Assembly: GCF_000484535.1 (NCBI RefSeq)
Contig: NC_022600.1
Coordinates: 2,604,001 to 2,668,000, forward strand
Reading direction: 5' to 3'
Source of the DNA: Gloeobacter kilaueensis JS1
Lineage (GTDB): Bacteria > Cyanobacteriota > Cyanobacteriia > Gloeobacterales > Gloeobacteraceae
Length of the DNA stretch: 64,000 nt
Program-made: the position numbers and the translations under genes
Notes under the pieces: model-generated
Told to the model about the DNA's origin: nothing
Databases searched by the model: none
What the model saw: only the letters and a program-made list of their open reading frames with translations
Shown here: piece by piece, positions 1-11,569 of the stretch
How positions within the stretch are numbered: position 1 is the first letter of the stretch
Layout of the letters: each line of letters starts with the position of its first letter

Positions 1-2342
<2,342 letters not shown>

Positions 2343-2517
2343 GACGAACGACCTGCAACTGGACAAACAGTCCTATCTTAGCCGCCTATCGCTCAGCCCT
2401 ATGCTGCCCATTCCCTGCCTGGTTGCGGCGCGCCAGGCTCCCCTGCACCGAAGAGCGGTCCTGTGTACGATATGGAACCGATTTGATAGGATTTGAGACG
2501 CCGCGCTGGCTTGAGGG

Positions 2518-3588
2518 ATGAATTTTCATACAGATGATCTGCGCATTCGCTGGACCGAGGTGGTGGTCTCTCCCGCCCGGCTGCACGAGGAGTTGCCCCT
2601 CAGCGAGACAGCAGCCTGGACAGTCTACAGCAGCCGCAAAGATCTCAAGGAGATCCTCGACGGCAACGATGACCGGCTCCTGGTCGTCGTCGGTCCCTGC
2701 TCGATCCACGATCCTCAAGCCGCCCGCGAGTACGCCCACCGCCTCAAGGGCCTGCGGGAAACACTGGCCGAAGATCTGCTCATCGTCATGCGGGTGTACT
2801 TTGAAAAGCCGCGCACGACCGTAGGCTGGAAAGGACTGCTCAACGACCCCCACATCGACAGCAGCTTTCGGATCAACGAGGGCCTGCGCCTCGGACGGCA
2901 CCTGCTGTTGGATCTGGCGGAGTTGGGGGTACCGGCGGGCACAGAATTTCTCGACTTGATGACGCCGCAGTATCTGAGCGATCTGGTGAGCTGGGGAGCG
3001 ATCGGAGCGCGCACCACCGAGAGCCAGGCCCACCGCGAACTGGCCTCCGGTCTGTCCTGTCCGATTGGCTTTAAGAACGGTACCTCCGGCAATCTGCAGA
3101 TCGCGGTCGATGCGGTCGTCTCCGCTACCCATCCCCACGTCTTTCTGGGCCACAGCAAGGAGGGCCAGTCCGCCATCTTCGCGACCGTCGGCAATCCTGA
3201 CTGTCACATCATCCTCAGAGGCGGTCGAGGCACGACCAACTACAGCGCCGAACACGTCGAGCAGGCGAGTGGCCAACTGCTCAAGGTCGGTCTGCCGGCG
3301 CGGGTGATGATCGACTGCAGCCACGCCAACTCAGGCAAAGATTACACCCGCCAGCCCCTCGTCTGCCGCGACATTGCTTCACAGATCGCAGGCGGCGAGA
3401 AGCGGATCTTTGGCATCATGATCGAGAGCCATCTGCTTGCCGGACGCCAGGACATCTGCCCCGGTGAGCCGCTCACCCACGGCCAGAGCATCACTGACGC
3501 CTGCATCGGCTGGGAGGAGACCGAGCTGTTGCTTAAAGAACTGGCCCAGGCAGTGCGCGCCCGGCGGGCCCGCTGCTTAAAAAGTTAA
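2518..3588 (+). CDS. aroF: 3-deoxy-7-phosphoheptulonate (DAHP) synthase, AroF/G type
   Basis: Condenses phosphoenolpyruvate with erythrose 4-phosphate, the first step of the shikimate pathway to aromatic amino acids, in the cytoplasm. The 356 residues match the length of the class I-alpha (E. coli AroF/G/H) enzymes. Visible motifs in order are VVGPCSIHD (about residue 57), [10 protein letters not shown] (about 100), GARTTESQ (about 163), [24 protein letters not shown] and DCSHANS (about 262), covering PEP and metal binding. Starts at ATG 2518. The feedback amino acid cannot be told from the sequence by eye. nadA follows 28 bases downstream on the same strand, so the two may be co-transcribed. 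Confidence 0.95.
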   Translation: MNFHTDDLRIRWTEVVVSPARLHEELPLSETAAWTVYSSRKDLKEILDGNDDRLLVVVGPCSIHDPQAAREYAHRLKGLRETLAEDLLIVMRVYFEKPRTTVGWKGLLNDPHIDSSFRINEGLRLGRHLLLDLAELGVPAGTEFLDLMTPQYLSDLVSWGAIGARTTESQAHRELASGLSCPIGFKNGTSGNLQIAVDAVVSATHPHVFLGHSKEGQSAIFATVGNPDCHIILRGGRGTTNYSAEHVEQASGQLLKVGLPARVMIDCSHANSGKDYTRQPLVCRDIASQIAGGEKRIFGIMIESHLLAGRQDICPGEPLTHGQSITDACIGWEETELLLKELAQAVRARRARCLKS

Positions 3589-3616
3589 ACTGGAGGAACA
3601 GACTGCCGCCAGGACG

Positions 3617-4597
3617 ATGATTGCCACCCTCCCTCCCCGCGCTCTGATCGACCCCAGCCTCGATCTGTTCGAGGAAATCGAGCGGCTCAAGCACAAGCTG
3701 AACGCGGTGATCCTGGCCCACTACTACCAGGAGCCCGACATTCAAGATGTCGCCGATTATATCGGTGATTCTCTCGGCCTCTCCCGTCAGGCGGCCCAGA
3801 CCAATGCCGATGTGATCGTCTTTGCAGGCGTTCACTTTATGGCCGAGACCGCCAAGATCCTCAGTCCCCAAAAGCAGGTGCTCCTGCCGGATCTGGCGGC
3901 GGGCTGCTCCCTTGCCGACAACTGCCCGCCCGATCGCTTCGCAGAGTTTATCCAGGCCCATCCCGGCCATCTGGTCATCTCCTACGTCAACTGCTCAGCG
4001 GCGGTCAAAGCCCTGAGCGATATTATCTGCACTTCTGCCAACGCCGCCTCGATCGTCGAGCAGATCCCCGCCGATCAGCCGATCATCTTTGCGCCCGACC
4101 GCAACCTTGGCCGCTACGTCAGCCAGCAGACAGGCCGCGACATGGTGCTCTGGCAGGGCACCTGCATCGTGCATGAGACTTTTTCTGAGCGCAAGCTGAT
4201 CGGCCTCAAAACCCGCCATCCGGGTGCCGAAGTCATCGCCCATCCCGAGTGCGAGCCCCAGGTTCTCCGCCACGCCGACTTTATCGGTTCGACAACGGCA
4301 CTTCTCAACTATGCGGGCAAAAGTACCGGCGAGGCGTTTATCGTCGTCACCGAGGCGGGCATCCTGCACCAGATGCAGAAAGCCCATCCGCACAAGACCT
4401 TTATCCCCGCCCCGCCCCAAAATAACTGCGCGTGCAACGAGTGCCCGTTCATGCGGCTCAACACCCTCGAAAAACTCTACCTGTGTATGCGGGATCGGAC
4501 CCCCGAGATTACCCTCGACGAGACTATTCGCCAGCGCGCCCTGCGGCCCATCGAGCGGATGCTTGAGATGAGTCCTCCTGTCCCAGGGGGCGGGTAA
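3617..4597 (+). CDS. nadA: quinolinate synthase
   Basis: Condenses iminoaspartate with dihydroxyacetone phosphate to quinolinate in de novo NAD synthesis; an oxygen-sensitive [4Fe-4S] enzyme of the cytoplasm. The 326-residue product shows [19 protein letters not shown] near residue 35, [14 protein letters not shown] near 75, and candidate cluster cysteines around NCSAAVKA (about 123), HPECEP (about 212) and the C-terminal [11 protein letters not shown] (about 272). Length and motif order fit the short bacterial/archaeal type. Starts at ATG 3617. It ends 8 bases before the stop of the convergent beta-helix gene. Confidence 0.96.
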   Translation: MIATLPPRALIDPSLDLFEEIERLKHKLNAVILAHYYQEPDIQDVADYIGDSLGLSRQAAQTNADVIVFAGVHFMAETAKILSPQKQVLLPDLAAGCSLADNCPPDRFAEFIQAHPGHLVISYVNCSAAVKALSDIICTSANAASIVEQIPADQPIIFAPDRNLGRYVSQQTGRDMVLWQGTCIVHETFSERKLIGLKTRHPGAEVIAHPECEPQVLRHADFIGSTTALLNYAGKSTGEAFIVVTEAGILHQMQKAHPHKTFIPAPPQNNCACNECPFMRLNTLEKLYLCMRDRTPEITLDETIRQRALRPIERMLEMSPPVPGGG

Positions 4598-4605
4598 TCC
4601 TGCTG

Positions 4606-6357
4606 TCAGGTCGCTCCTCCGGGCAGGCTGGAGGGCACCAGGATCGCTCGAAATCCCTTGTCTGAAAGCAACTGCACCAGGTGGTTGGCGTTGTCTTCGG
4701 AGGCAAAGACACCGACCTGGTAGGCAGGTTTGCCGTCGTGGGTCTGGGGCAGCACCTTTGAGACCAGTTCTTTGAGGCGCGGCAGATCGGCGTCGCTGCT
4801 GCCGGTAACCAGTACCCGGTAGGCGGTCGCCGATTTGGCCGTCGTAGCCGCCAGGGGTTCAGAGGTGGCCGATTGGAGCACAGATTTTGCCGGCTCCGCT
4901 GCTTTTGGTGCTTTAGCTGGAACCGGTGCCTCTGGTTTGGGCGCTGCTTTTGCCACCGGTTCTGAAGCTCTGGTCGTTGTCGGAGGGGCTACTACTTTTG
5001 TATCTGGTCCGGCTGTTTTGGCGACGGGCTTCGCCGCTCCGGTTGCAGCGATTGCAGCCACAGGTTCTGCTTTGGGTGCAACCGGCTTGTTGGCAGCGCT
5101 GGTCGTCACGTTCTTAGAAGCAGGTCTGGCCGCCGGCACGATAATCGCCTTGAAGCCCTTTTCGTTGAGTTGCTGAACCAGGCGGTCGGCGTTGTCCTGG
5201 GTCGTAAAGGTGCCCACCTGCAGGTAGGACTTGCCCTGGTAACTCTGGGATTTGGGTTTGAGGGCCAGCCCCTTGATGCTGCTGAGGCGGGAGGGCTTGC
5301 TCTCGTTGACCAGCACCCAGAAACTATCGGTCTGGGTCGGGAGGTTTTGGGCGGCGAGGGCGACGATCTCAGCCTCCGCTGTCACCTGGCCTGCCAGAAG
5401 CGGCTTGAGCCACTTGTTGCCGAGGGCCACGATCGGAATCGCCGGTTTGGTGACGTTGTTGACGTCGGCCTTGCCATTGTCGGCGAAGGTGTTGTTTCCC
5501 GCTTCGCTCTCGTTGCCCAGATCCGCGTTTGCGAGCAAGATCACGACCACGCCGCTGCGCTTGTTGTTGGCGATCGTGTTGTTGCGCAAGACAGGTTCGG
5601 CCCGGCCCTCGATCACGACGCCGTCCATATTGTTGCGCACGATGTTGCCGAGAATGCGCGGTCTGGACTTGCCGGTGACGTTGATTGCAAAGCCCGTATT
5701 CTCAAACACATTGTTCTCGATGGTCGGCGTCGAAAGATCGGCAGCCGTCAGTCCGTCGGCGATGTTTTGAGAGAACGTATTGTGGTTGATCTTGGCGCTG
5801 CTGGTGCCGCTGATAAAGATGCCGTCGTGGGCGCTGCCGATAAAGGAATTGTCAGAAATCACCGGGCTGACCGATTCGATCCAGAGGCCGTAGCCGCGAT
5901 TGTTGGGATTGCTGATCGTTACACCCCGGATCGTCACGCCCTTGCCGATCACAATCGTCACATCCTGACTGGCAAAAGTCGGGCTGGTGTGTTTGCCGCC
6001 GCCGACAATCTTGATCCCCTCGCCCTTGGTCGATTCGTTGCCCACCAGTTCGAGCCCGTCGAGGCGCAGGGGAAATTGCTCGCCGCTCGCCTCTGAATAT
6101 TCGCCCTCGGCTAACTGAAGAACGCCCCTGGCTGGAACTGCCTTTGCGGCGCGCGAAATTGTCTTGAAGGGATTTTGTTTGGTACCGTCGCCGGCGCTGT
6201 CATTGCCGTTGATCGGATCGACATGAACCGCCGATAACTCCTGACTCGATTCGGGTTCAGCCTGAACCATCCTGGTGATCGATGCGCCCGGACCGAGAAG
6301 CGATAGAGCAAGGGTCCAGCCGGTCAGGCTGCGGACCATTTTCGCTGAAAACTTCAT
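4606..6357 (-). CDS. secreted parallel beta-helix (DUF1565-like) protein with two SPOR-like domains
   Basis: About 583 residues. An N-terminal signal peptide (about 1-35) is followed by a DUF1565-like segment starting HVDPINGNDSAGDGTKQNPF, then a right-handed parallel beta-helix (about 130-310) seen as repeated N-N-x-F/I turns such as ENNVFENTG and RNNTIANNK. A SPOR-like unit follows (SYLQVGTFTTQDNADRLVQQ, about 375-410), then an Ala/Pro/Lys-rich linker of about 100 residues, then a second SPOR-like unit at the C-terminus (AYQVGVFASEDNANHLVQLL). SPOR domains bind denuded septal glycan, so a periplasmic or peptidoglycan-linked role is inferred. The ATG at 6357 is preferred over a GTG two codons upstream because GAGGAG lies five bases before it. 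The substrate is unknown. Confidence 0.85.
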   Translation of the reverse strand: MKFSAKMVRSLTGWTLALSLLGPGASITRMVQAEPESSQELSAVHVDPINGNDSAGDGTKQNPFKTISRAAKAVPARGVLQLAEGEYSEASGEQFPLRLDGLELVGNESTKGEGIKIVGGGKHTSPTFASQDVTIVIGKGVTIRGVTISNPNNRGYGLWIESVSPVISDNSFIGSAHDGIFISGTSSAKINHNTFSQNIADGLTAADLSTPTIENNVFENTGFAINVTGKSRPRILGNIVRNNMDGVVIEGRAEPVLRNNTIANNKRSGVVVILLANADLGNESEAGNNTFADNGKADVNNVTKPAIPIVALGNKWLKPLLAGQVTAEAEIVALAAQNLPTQTDSFWVLVNESKPSRLSSIKGLALKPKSQSYQGKSYLQVGTFTTQDNADRLVQQLNEKGFKAIIVPAARPASKNVTTSAANKPVAPKAEPVAAIAATGAAKPVAKTAGPDTKVVAPPTTTRASEPVAKAAPKPEAPVPAKAPKAAEPAKSVLQSATSEPLAATTAKSATAYRVLVTGSSDADLPRLKELVSKVLPQTHDGKPAYQVGVFASEDNANHLVQLLSDKGFRAILVPSSLPGGAT

Positions 6358-6592
6358 TCCCACTCCTCAACGCCTTTGGTAAAAGCATAGGTCGGCGACA
6401 CTACATTAGCATGTAAAAACCCAGTATTCGGGGGATGCTCCACAACATTTAGCGTCGATTTGTTCTGCCCATAATCACCAGGAACGATCCCAATTTATGT
6501 GCCAGCCGCTGAGTAAGAACTCCGACGAAGCAACCTGCCTGCGGGCAGCGGTGCGACAATAGGGCAGCAACCGATTCTTTCGATCCCCCGCC

Positions 6593-7612
6593 GTGGAGCA
6601 GCGCACCTTCTTGAAGATTCTTGACGCCAACCTCGATCGGGCTCGCGAGGGTCTGCGGGTGGTAGAGGAGTGGTTCCGTTTTGGTACAGGACAGGCTGCC
6701 CAGGTAGCCGAGTGCAAGGCCCTGCGCCAGCAATTGGCCCACTTTCACACAGAGGCGATGCGCAGCGCCCGCGACACGCCCCACGATCCGGGAACCGCCC
6801 TCGATCACCCCGACGAGCAGCGGCGAACCCACCCGCTCGATCTGCTGCGGGTCAACCTGGCCCGCATCCAGGAAGCGCTGCGGGTCATCGAAGAGTACGC
6901 GAAGCTGGTCGAGCCGGCGCTGGCCGAGGCCGCCAAGCAGTGGCGCTACCGGGTCTACGCCCTCGAAAGTGCCGCCACCGGCAGCGACCTGCGCCAGAAG
7001 CTGCAGAAGGCGCGGCTGTATCTGGTGACCTCGCCCCACCCGGACCTGTTGGGTATCGTGGGCGCTGCCCTGAAGGCGGGCCTGCCCCTGGTGCAGTTGC
7101 GCGACAAGGACGCCCCGACCCGTCCACTGCTCGATCTCGCCCTGCGCCTGCGGGATCTGACCAGTCGCTACGGCGCACTCTTTATTATCAACGACCGCGT
7201 CGATCTGGCCCTCGCCGCTGGTGCGGACGGCGTCCACCTCGGGCAGAGCGATCTGCCCCTCGCTGCCGCACGGGCATTGGTGGGACCGCGCCTGCTTATC
7301 GGCCAATCGACCCACGCCCCTGAGGAAGCCGAGCGGGCCGTCGTCGAAGGAGCAGACTACATCGGCGTCGGGCCGGTCTGGGCCACCCCCACCAAGCAGG
7401 GCCGCTCTGCGGTCGGCTTCGAGTACGTCCGCTACTGCCGGGGGCACATCCCCCTGCCGGGCTACGCGATCGGTGGCGTCGATGAGACCAACCTGCTCTC
7501 GCTCCTCGCCGCCGGGGCCGATCGCGTCGCCGTCGTGCGTGCGATCATGGCGGCAGAAGATCCGGCCAGAACGACGGCGTATTTTCTGGAGAAACTGGAC
7601 AGTGGAAGCTGA
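6593..7612 (+). CDS. thiE: thiamine-phosphate synthase with cyanobacterial N-terminal extension
   Basis: Joins HMP-diphosphate and the thiazole phosphate to give thiamine monophosphate. The 339-residue protein is longer than the usual 210-residue ThiE: residues 1 to about 130 form an alpha-helical extension (starts EQRTFLKILDANLDRAREGL) seen in cyanobacterial ThiE, and the TIM-barrel domain follows from RLYLVTS (about 137) through VQLRDKD, IINDRVDLALAAGADGVHLGQ and YAIGGVDETN. Starts at a GTG at 6593. Its last 11 bases overlap thiS, indicating translational coupling in a thiE-thiS unit. Confidence 0.95.
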   Translation: MEQRTFLKILDANLDRAREGLRVVEEWFRFGTGQAAQVAECKALRQQLAHFHTEAMRSARDTPHDPGTALDHPDEQRRTHPLDLLRVNLARIQEALRVIEEYAKLVEPALAEAAKQWRYRVYALESAATGSDLRQKLQKARLYLVTSPHPDLLGIVGAALKAGLPLVQLRDKDAPTRPLLDLALRLRDLTSRYGALFIINDRVDLALAAGADGVHLGQSDLPLAAARALVGPRLLIGQSTHAPEEAERAVVEGADYIGVGPVWATPTKQGRSAVGFEYVRYCRGHIPLPGYAIGGVDETNLLSLLAAGADRVAVVRAIMAAEDPARTTAYFLEKLDSGS

Positions 7613-7814
7613 CAAGACGATTCGCCTCAACGGCGACGAGCGGGCGGTAGCAGCGGGAACGACGGTGCTCGCCATGCTCGAACAGTTCAAGCTCGAACCG
7701 CGACTGCTGGTCATCGAGCGCAACGGCGACATTTTGCACCGCCAGGACTGGCAGAAGACGATCGTTCAAAGCGGCGATCGCTTCGAGATCGTGACGGTGG
7801 TAGGCGGCGGCTAG
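7602..7814 (+). CDS. thiS: sulfur carrier protein ThiS
   Basis: Small ubiquitin-fold carrier (70 residues) whose C-terminal thiocarboxylate supplies sulfur for the thiazole ring of thiamine. The sequence begins VEADKTIRLNGDERAVAAG and ends FEIVTVVGGG; the terminal Gly-Gly is the adenylation and thiocarboxylation site. The start is a GTG at 7602 inside the end of thiE, in another frame. thiG is not adjacent and must lie elsewhere. tilS follows 4 bases downstream, so thiE-thiS-tilS look like one transcript. Confidence 0.93.
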   Translation: MEADKTIRLNGDERAVAAGTTVLAMLEQFKLEPRLLVIERNGDILHRQDWQKTIVQSGDRFEIVTVVGGG

Positions 7815-7818
7815 AACT

Positions 7819-8775
7819 GTGCCAGCCGACGACGAGGCCGCCTATCGCTTTCGCGCCGCCCTGCCCCTGCTGCCACCGGGAGCGCGGCTGCTGGTGGCGG
7901 TTTCCGGCGGTCAAGATTCGCTGTGCCTGCTCAAGCTCCTGTTCGACGCCGCCCCCATTCAAAAATGGTCCCTGCACGTCGGCCACCTCGATCACCGCTG
8001 GCGTCCTGATTCTGAGCGCACCGCCCAGCAGGTGGGCCGGCTGTGCTGGAGTTGGGGCATCCCCTTTCACCTGGCCATCGCCAAAGAAGTGCCCCATAGC
8101 GAAGCGGCAGCCCGCGCCTGGCGCTACAGCTGGCTTGAACAGGTTGCTCTCGGTCTGGGTCTGGAGCGGGTACTCACCGCCCACACCTTGAGCGACCGGG
8201 CCGAGACTCTGCTTTTTAACCTGCTGCGGGGCAGCGGCGGCACGGGTCTTGCCAGCCTCGACTGGCAGCGTCCCCTGGGCCGATTGCAACTTATCCGTCC
8301 ACTGCTGGATATCAGCCGCGCCCAGACCGCCGCCTTCTGTGAAAAGCACGATCTGCCCGTCTGCATCGATGCGAGCAACTTCGATCTTACCTACCGCCGC
8401 AACCGCATTCGCCTGGAACTGCTGCCCTACCTGCGCGAGCACTTCAACCCCCAGATCGAAGCGGCCCTGGTCCAGACCGCCGAGGTGCTGCGCGCCGAAT
8501 CGGACTGTCTTGAGGCGCTCGCTGCACCCCTCTACGCCAGCTTGATCGACAACCAGCAACTCAACCGCCGCCAACTGGCCCTCCTGCCCCTCGCCCTCCA
8601 GCGCCGTGTGGCCCGCCACTGGCTTGCCACCGTCCTCCAGCGAGCGCCCAACTTCGATCAGACCCGCGCCGTCCTCGCCTGCCTTTCTGCCGTCAACCAC
8701 ACCCGCACCGCCCCCCTCGCCCAGGGACTTTTAATCGAAGTGCGCGGTGAGTGGTTGGCGCTCGTACCTTCTTAG
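7819..8775 (+). CDS. tilS: tRNA(Ile)-lysidine synthetase
   Basis: ATP-dependent ligase that changes C34 of tRNA-Ile2(CAU) to lysidine, switching decoding from AUG to AUA. The P-loop motif VAVSGGQDSLCLLKLL (about residue 27) and the HLDHRWR segment (about 56) mark the N-type ATP pyrophosphatase. At 318 residues it is the short cyanobacterial form without the large C-terminal domains of E. coli TilS. Starts at GTG 7819, 4 bases after thiS. A tRNA with anticodon CAT and Ile2-like features is encoded in this window at 22006-22077, the expected substrate. Confidence 0.94.
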   Translation: MPADDEAAYRFRAALPLLPPGARLLVAVSGGQDSLCLLKLLFDAAPIQKWSLHVGHLDHRWRPDSERTAQQVGRLCWSWGIPFHLAIAKEVPHSEAAARAWRYSWLEQVALGLGLERVLTAHTLSDRAETLLFNLLRGSGGTGLASLDWQRPLGRLQLIRPLLDISRAQTAAFCEKHDLPVCIDASNFDLTYRRNRIRLELLPYLREHFNPQIEAALVQTAEVLRAESDCLEALAAPLYASLIDNQQLNRRQLALLPLALQRRVARHWLATVLQRAPNFDQTRAVLACLSAVNHTRTAPLAQGLLIEVRGEWLALVPS

Positions 8776-8781
8776 AGCAAC

Positions 8782-10935
8782 TTATCTTTCGACCGTAAAG
8801 TTCACCGTCGAGCGAAGCTTTCTCCCCGAGGGCAAGATAATTTCGATGGGCCCTGATCGCGCGTCCGGTGGAACATCGGCGGTCAGCTCGGTTCTGCGGA
8901 CGATATTCACGCCCGTAGCCGCTTTGCCGTTAAAGAAAACCTGGGTACCGCGCCTCAGGTTCTCACCGGCAACGGTAATCGTGACGGAGGTCTCCCCAGC
9001 GACGCCGTGGGTGGGAACGATGCTCACGATCTGCGGCCCTTCTACGGGCACCGGTGGCGGGGGAACGATCGGCGGTCTGGTAGCCAGTACCTCGAAGCGG
9101 GTACTGGAAAATGTACTCGCTCCCGAAGGCAGGCGGACCTCGATCGGGCCGCTGCGCGCCCCGATTGGAATATCGGCGGTCAGTTGCGTCCGACGCACGA
9201 TCGTCACTCTGGGGGCTGGAACACCGCCGAAGAAGACCTGCGTGCCCCGCACCAGCGCCGGGCCTGCCGTCGCGACCGTCACAAAACCCGCTCCCGGCGT
9301 CCCCTGGGCTGGAGTGAAGCTGACGATGCTCAAGGTGGGCGCACTGGGCCGGGGCGGATTGGTGGGAACGACGGGGATCGTTCCCCCGCCCGTTTGGGCA
9401 GCCGGTAGCAGCGTCAGCACCTGATCGCGGTTCTCGTCAGTCAGCTCGACGGGCTTTGCCGGAAGGCAATTTCTCGGGTTCGCCGGTTCGCAGAAGCGCA
9501 CGCTGTAGGTGCCGGTGGGCTGCTCGGAGCGAAAGAAGATGTAACCGGCGCTATCGATGCTGGTCGAGACGGAAGCAGCACTCGATAGGGCGTTGATCTT
9601 GACCTCGCGCGCCGCCGGGTTCGGTTGCAACTGGGCAAGGAGGGCCGGGCCCGCCTTGAGAACGACCAATCGGGTGCCAGCAAGGAGCCTGGCGCTGGTG
9701 TAGAGCCCGGCAATCTGCTGGGGAGCGACGTCGATCTGCCTGGCGCTCTGGGCCGGATCGGGTTTGCCAAATAACAGCCGCGAAAGATCGACGCTGGCCG
9801 TTCCGGCGAAGCGCGTCCCCTCGCCCTGGGTTCCCGAAAAGAGGGCTCCCACCGAGAGCACGAGGATGTTGTTGCCCAGCGAGACGCTTGGACCGGCGTA
9901 AAGACTGGCATCGGACGGAGCGATCCCGGCGGCGATGCCGGGGTTGGCCACCGGATCGCTGCCGTCGCCCAGATAGACGTTGATGCCTGTGAGGTTGCGG
10001 CTGCCGGCACTGGAGACCAATAGGCCCGTGATCAGGCTGAGGCGCTCGCTGTTGAGTGGCCCCGTCGCGACCCGTTCGCTCAGTTGGGGAGCCAGCAGGT
10101 TGACCAGCACCAGCAGCGGATTGGCCTGACCGGCCCCGGCTGCTTCGGCGATCGCCTCGCTTCTGAGCTTTTGTCTGGAGGTGACGGTGCTGTCCTTGAG
10201 CCGAACCGGCGGCAAATTGGGATCAGCGAGCAGCGTCTCCGTCAACTTGAGGGTCTGCTCGGCACCGTTTTTGGGATCGAGGACGATGCCGATATTCTCA
10301 GCGACGATCCGCACCCCAAAGCGATAGTAGGTTTTGCCACCGGGCAGGCTGCCCTGGTAGGGCGTAAACTCCCAGACCAGGTTGGTGAGCACCGTCGGCT
10401 GCAGGCTGCCCACCTGAATCGTCAGTCTGGCTCCGCCGTAATCTTTGAGGATCTCCAGCACCCGCTGCCGGTCGAGGGCAACCGCCGCCGCCTCGCCCAG
10501 ATCCGTCCCCATGCCGTTTTCGATCAAGAACTTTAAGTACCCGTCCTGCGAATCTGGATCCAGCTCCTCCGTCCCGTTCAACCAGCGATAGATCTGGGCC
10601 GCTCCGGTGTCGGACTTGATCAAGTCCGTGCTGAAGTCGCGGTTGGACTGAATAAACGCCTGGTTGGGAATGCGGATCGCATCGAGTTTGCGCAGGCGCA
10701 GCGAAAGATCCTCCTCCACCGGCAGGATGGGCCAGGTGACGGTGGCGACAGTGTTGAGGACGCGGGTGCGGGCGTCGCGGACAATCTGGCTGAAGAGTGC
10801 CTGAAGCGAAGTGTTCTGCAGGGCCAGTGCCTCGGCCTGGAAGCTGGCGATCGGTGCCTGGGCGGGCAATCTCACCGCCCCGAGCAGTAGCCCCACCAGA
10901 ACGATTGCACTGCACCTGAACCATCTGCTCCCCAA
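8782..10935 (-). CDS. large secreted protein with two C-terminal IPT/TIG domains
   Basis: About 717 residues with a cleavable-looking signal (WFRCSAIVLVGLLLGAVRLPAQA). Roughly 500 residues match no family I recognise; they are rich in short beta-strand-like segments. Two tandem Ig-like IPT/TIG repeats end the protein (starting near IVSFTPAQGTPGAGFV and IVSIVPTHGVAGETSV), each with a GTQVFF and a RSGPIE motif. A Pro-rich linker joins them. TIG domains often mediate surface binding, so an outer-surface or periplasmic location is inferred. The frame has no ATG at its head; the TTG at 10935 follows AGGGGGT by a normal spacing. Last gene of a tight three-gene unit, 18 bases after the pseudoprotease-like gene. 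Confidence 0.8.
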   Translation of the reverse strand: MGSRWFRCSAIVLVGLLLGAVRLPAQAPIASFQAEALALQNTSLQALFSQIVRDARTRVLNTVATVTWPILPVEEDLSLRLRKLDAIRIPNQAFIQSNRDFSTDLIKSDTGAAQIYRWLNGTEELDPDSQDGYLKFLIENGMGTDLGEAAAVALDRQRVLEILKDYGGARLTIQVGSLQPTVLTNLVWEFTPYQGSLPGGKTYYRFGVRIVAENIGIVLDPKNGAEQTLKLTETLLADPNLPPVRLKDSTVTSRQKLRSEAIAEAAGAGQANPLLVLVNLLAPQLSERVATGPLNSERLSLITGLLVSSAGSRNLTGINVYLGDGSDPVANPGIAAGIAPSDASLYAGPSVSLGNNILVLSVGALFSGTQGEGTRFAGTASVDLSRLLFGKPDPAQSARQIDVAPQQIAGLYTSARLLAGTRLVVLKAGPALLAQLQPNPAAREVKINALSSAASVSTSIDSAGYIFFRSEQPTGTYSVRFCEPANPRNCLPAKPVELTDENRDQVLTLLPAAQTGGGTIPVVPTNPPRPSAPTLSIVSFTPAQGTPGAGFVTVATAGPALVRGTQVFFGGVPAPRVTIVRRTQLTADIPIGARSGPIEVRLPSGASTFSSTRFEVLATRPPIVPPPPVPVEGPQIVSIVPTHGVAGETSVTITVAGENLRRGTQVFFNGKAATGVNIVRRTELTADVPPDARSGPIEIILPSGRKLRSTVNFTVER

Positions 10936-10953
10936 CTCATCACCCCCCTGGGA

Positions 10954-11553
10954 TTAGAAAAAAAGCGAACTCGCTGTGACGCAGTGCGCCACCGGCCCGC
11001 TCCCGTAGACCAGCATCCCGACCAGGGCGTTGTTCTCATCCACCACCGGCGCTCCGGAATCTTGCTCCTCAAAGTCCGCGCCGTCGGTGGTCTCGATATC
11101 GAAACCCAGGACATCTGAGCCACCCAGAGCGGCGGAGACGGGCCGAAAAAGACTGCTCGCCCTGGCTACGATCGCCGTTCGGCCTGCACCAGCGCTCAGC
11201 AGCCGCACCGGCAACGCCTCCCGCACAGGGGCGAGATCCCCCAATTTCAAGATCGCACCGGTAGCGCTCCCCTCGACGAGCTTGATGAGCACCGCCGCTC
11301 CGGCAACCACCGTGGGACCGAGCAGCGTCTGAATCCGGTCGATCGTACCCAGTTGCCCGCCCGGATCGCCCGCCAAGACGACCTTTGCTCCTCGAAGGCG
11401 CTCAAAACCAGCCTGCACCTCCCGAAAGACCAGGCCCAGGGCAGAAGCGACCAGTACCGTCGAACCGTCCGGCGCAAAGCCACCAAGGGCACAGGCACTG
11501 GAAAGCCCACTCTCAGGGATCCCATCGAAGGCCAGCCGCCGGATCAAGACCAT
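10954..11553 (-). CDS. chymotrypsin-fold protein, likely catalytically inactive
   Basis: 199 residues, no signal peptide. The C-terminal half carries EEQDSGAPVVDENNALVGML, matching the GDSGGPV serine loop of trypsin-like proteases. The position where TAAHC is expected reads VLVASALGLV, and the DxALIKL-type aspartate position reads AGAAVLIKL, so only the serine of the triad seems present. This assignment is by eye and remote; a structural role is possible. The ATG at 11553 is chosen over one at 11580 because GGGGGAGG precedes it; it then sits 16 bases after the amidase stop. The IPT/TIG gene starts 18 bases downstream. Confidence 0.65.
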   Translation of the reverse strand: MVLIRRLAFDGIPESGLSSACALGGFAPDGSTVLVASALGLVFREVQAGFERLRGAKVVLAGDPGGQLGTIDRIQTLLGPTVVAGAAVLIKLVEGSATGAILKLGDLAPVREALPVRLLSAGAGRTAIVARASSLFRPVSAALGGSDVLGFDIETTDGADFEEQDSGAPVVDENNALVGMLVYGSGPVAHCVTASSLFF

Positions 11554-11569
11554 ATCTGCCTCCCCCACC

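Noticed and set aside
2386-3324. 312-codon frame opposite the DAHP synthase gene
   Set aside because: The plus strand carries clear DAHP synthase motifs; this is its antisense shadow.
5170-6096. 308-codon frame opposite the beta-helix gene
   Set aside because: No recognisable domain; the minus strand has the signal peptide, beta-helix and SPOR units.
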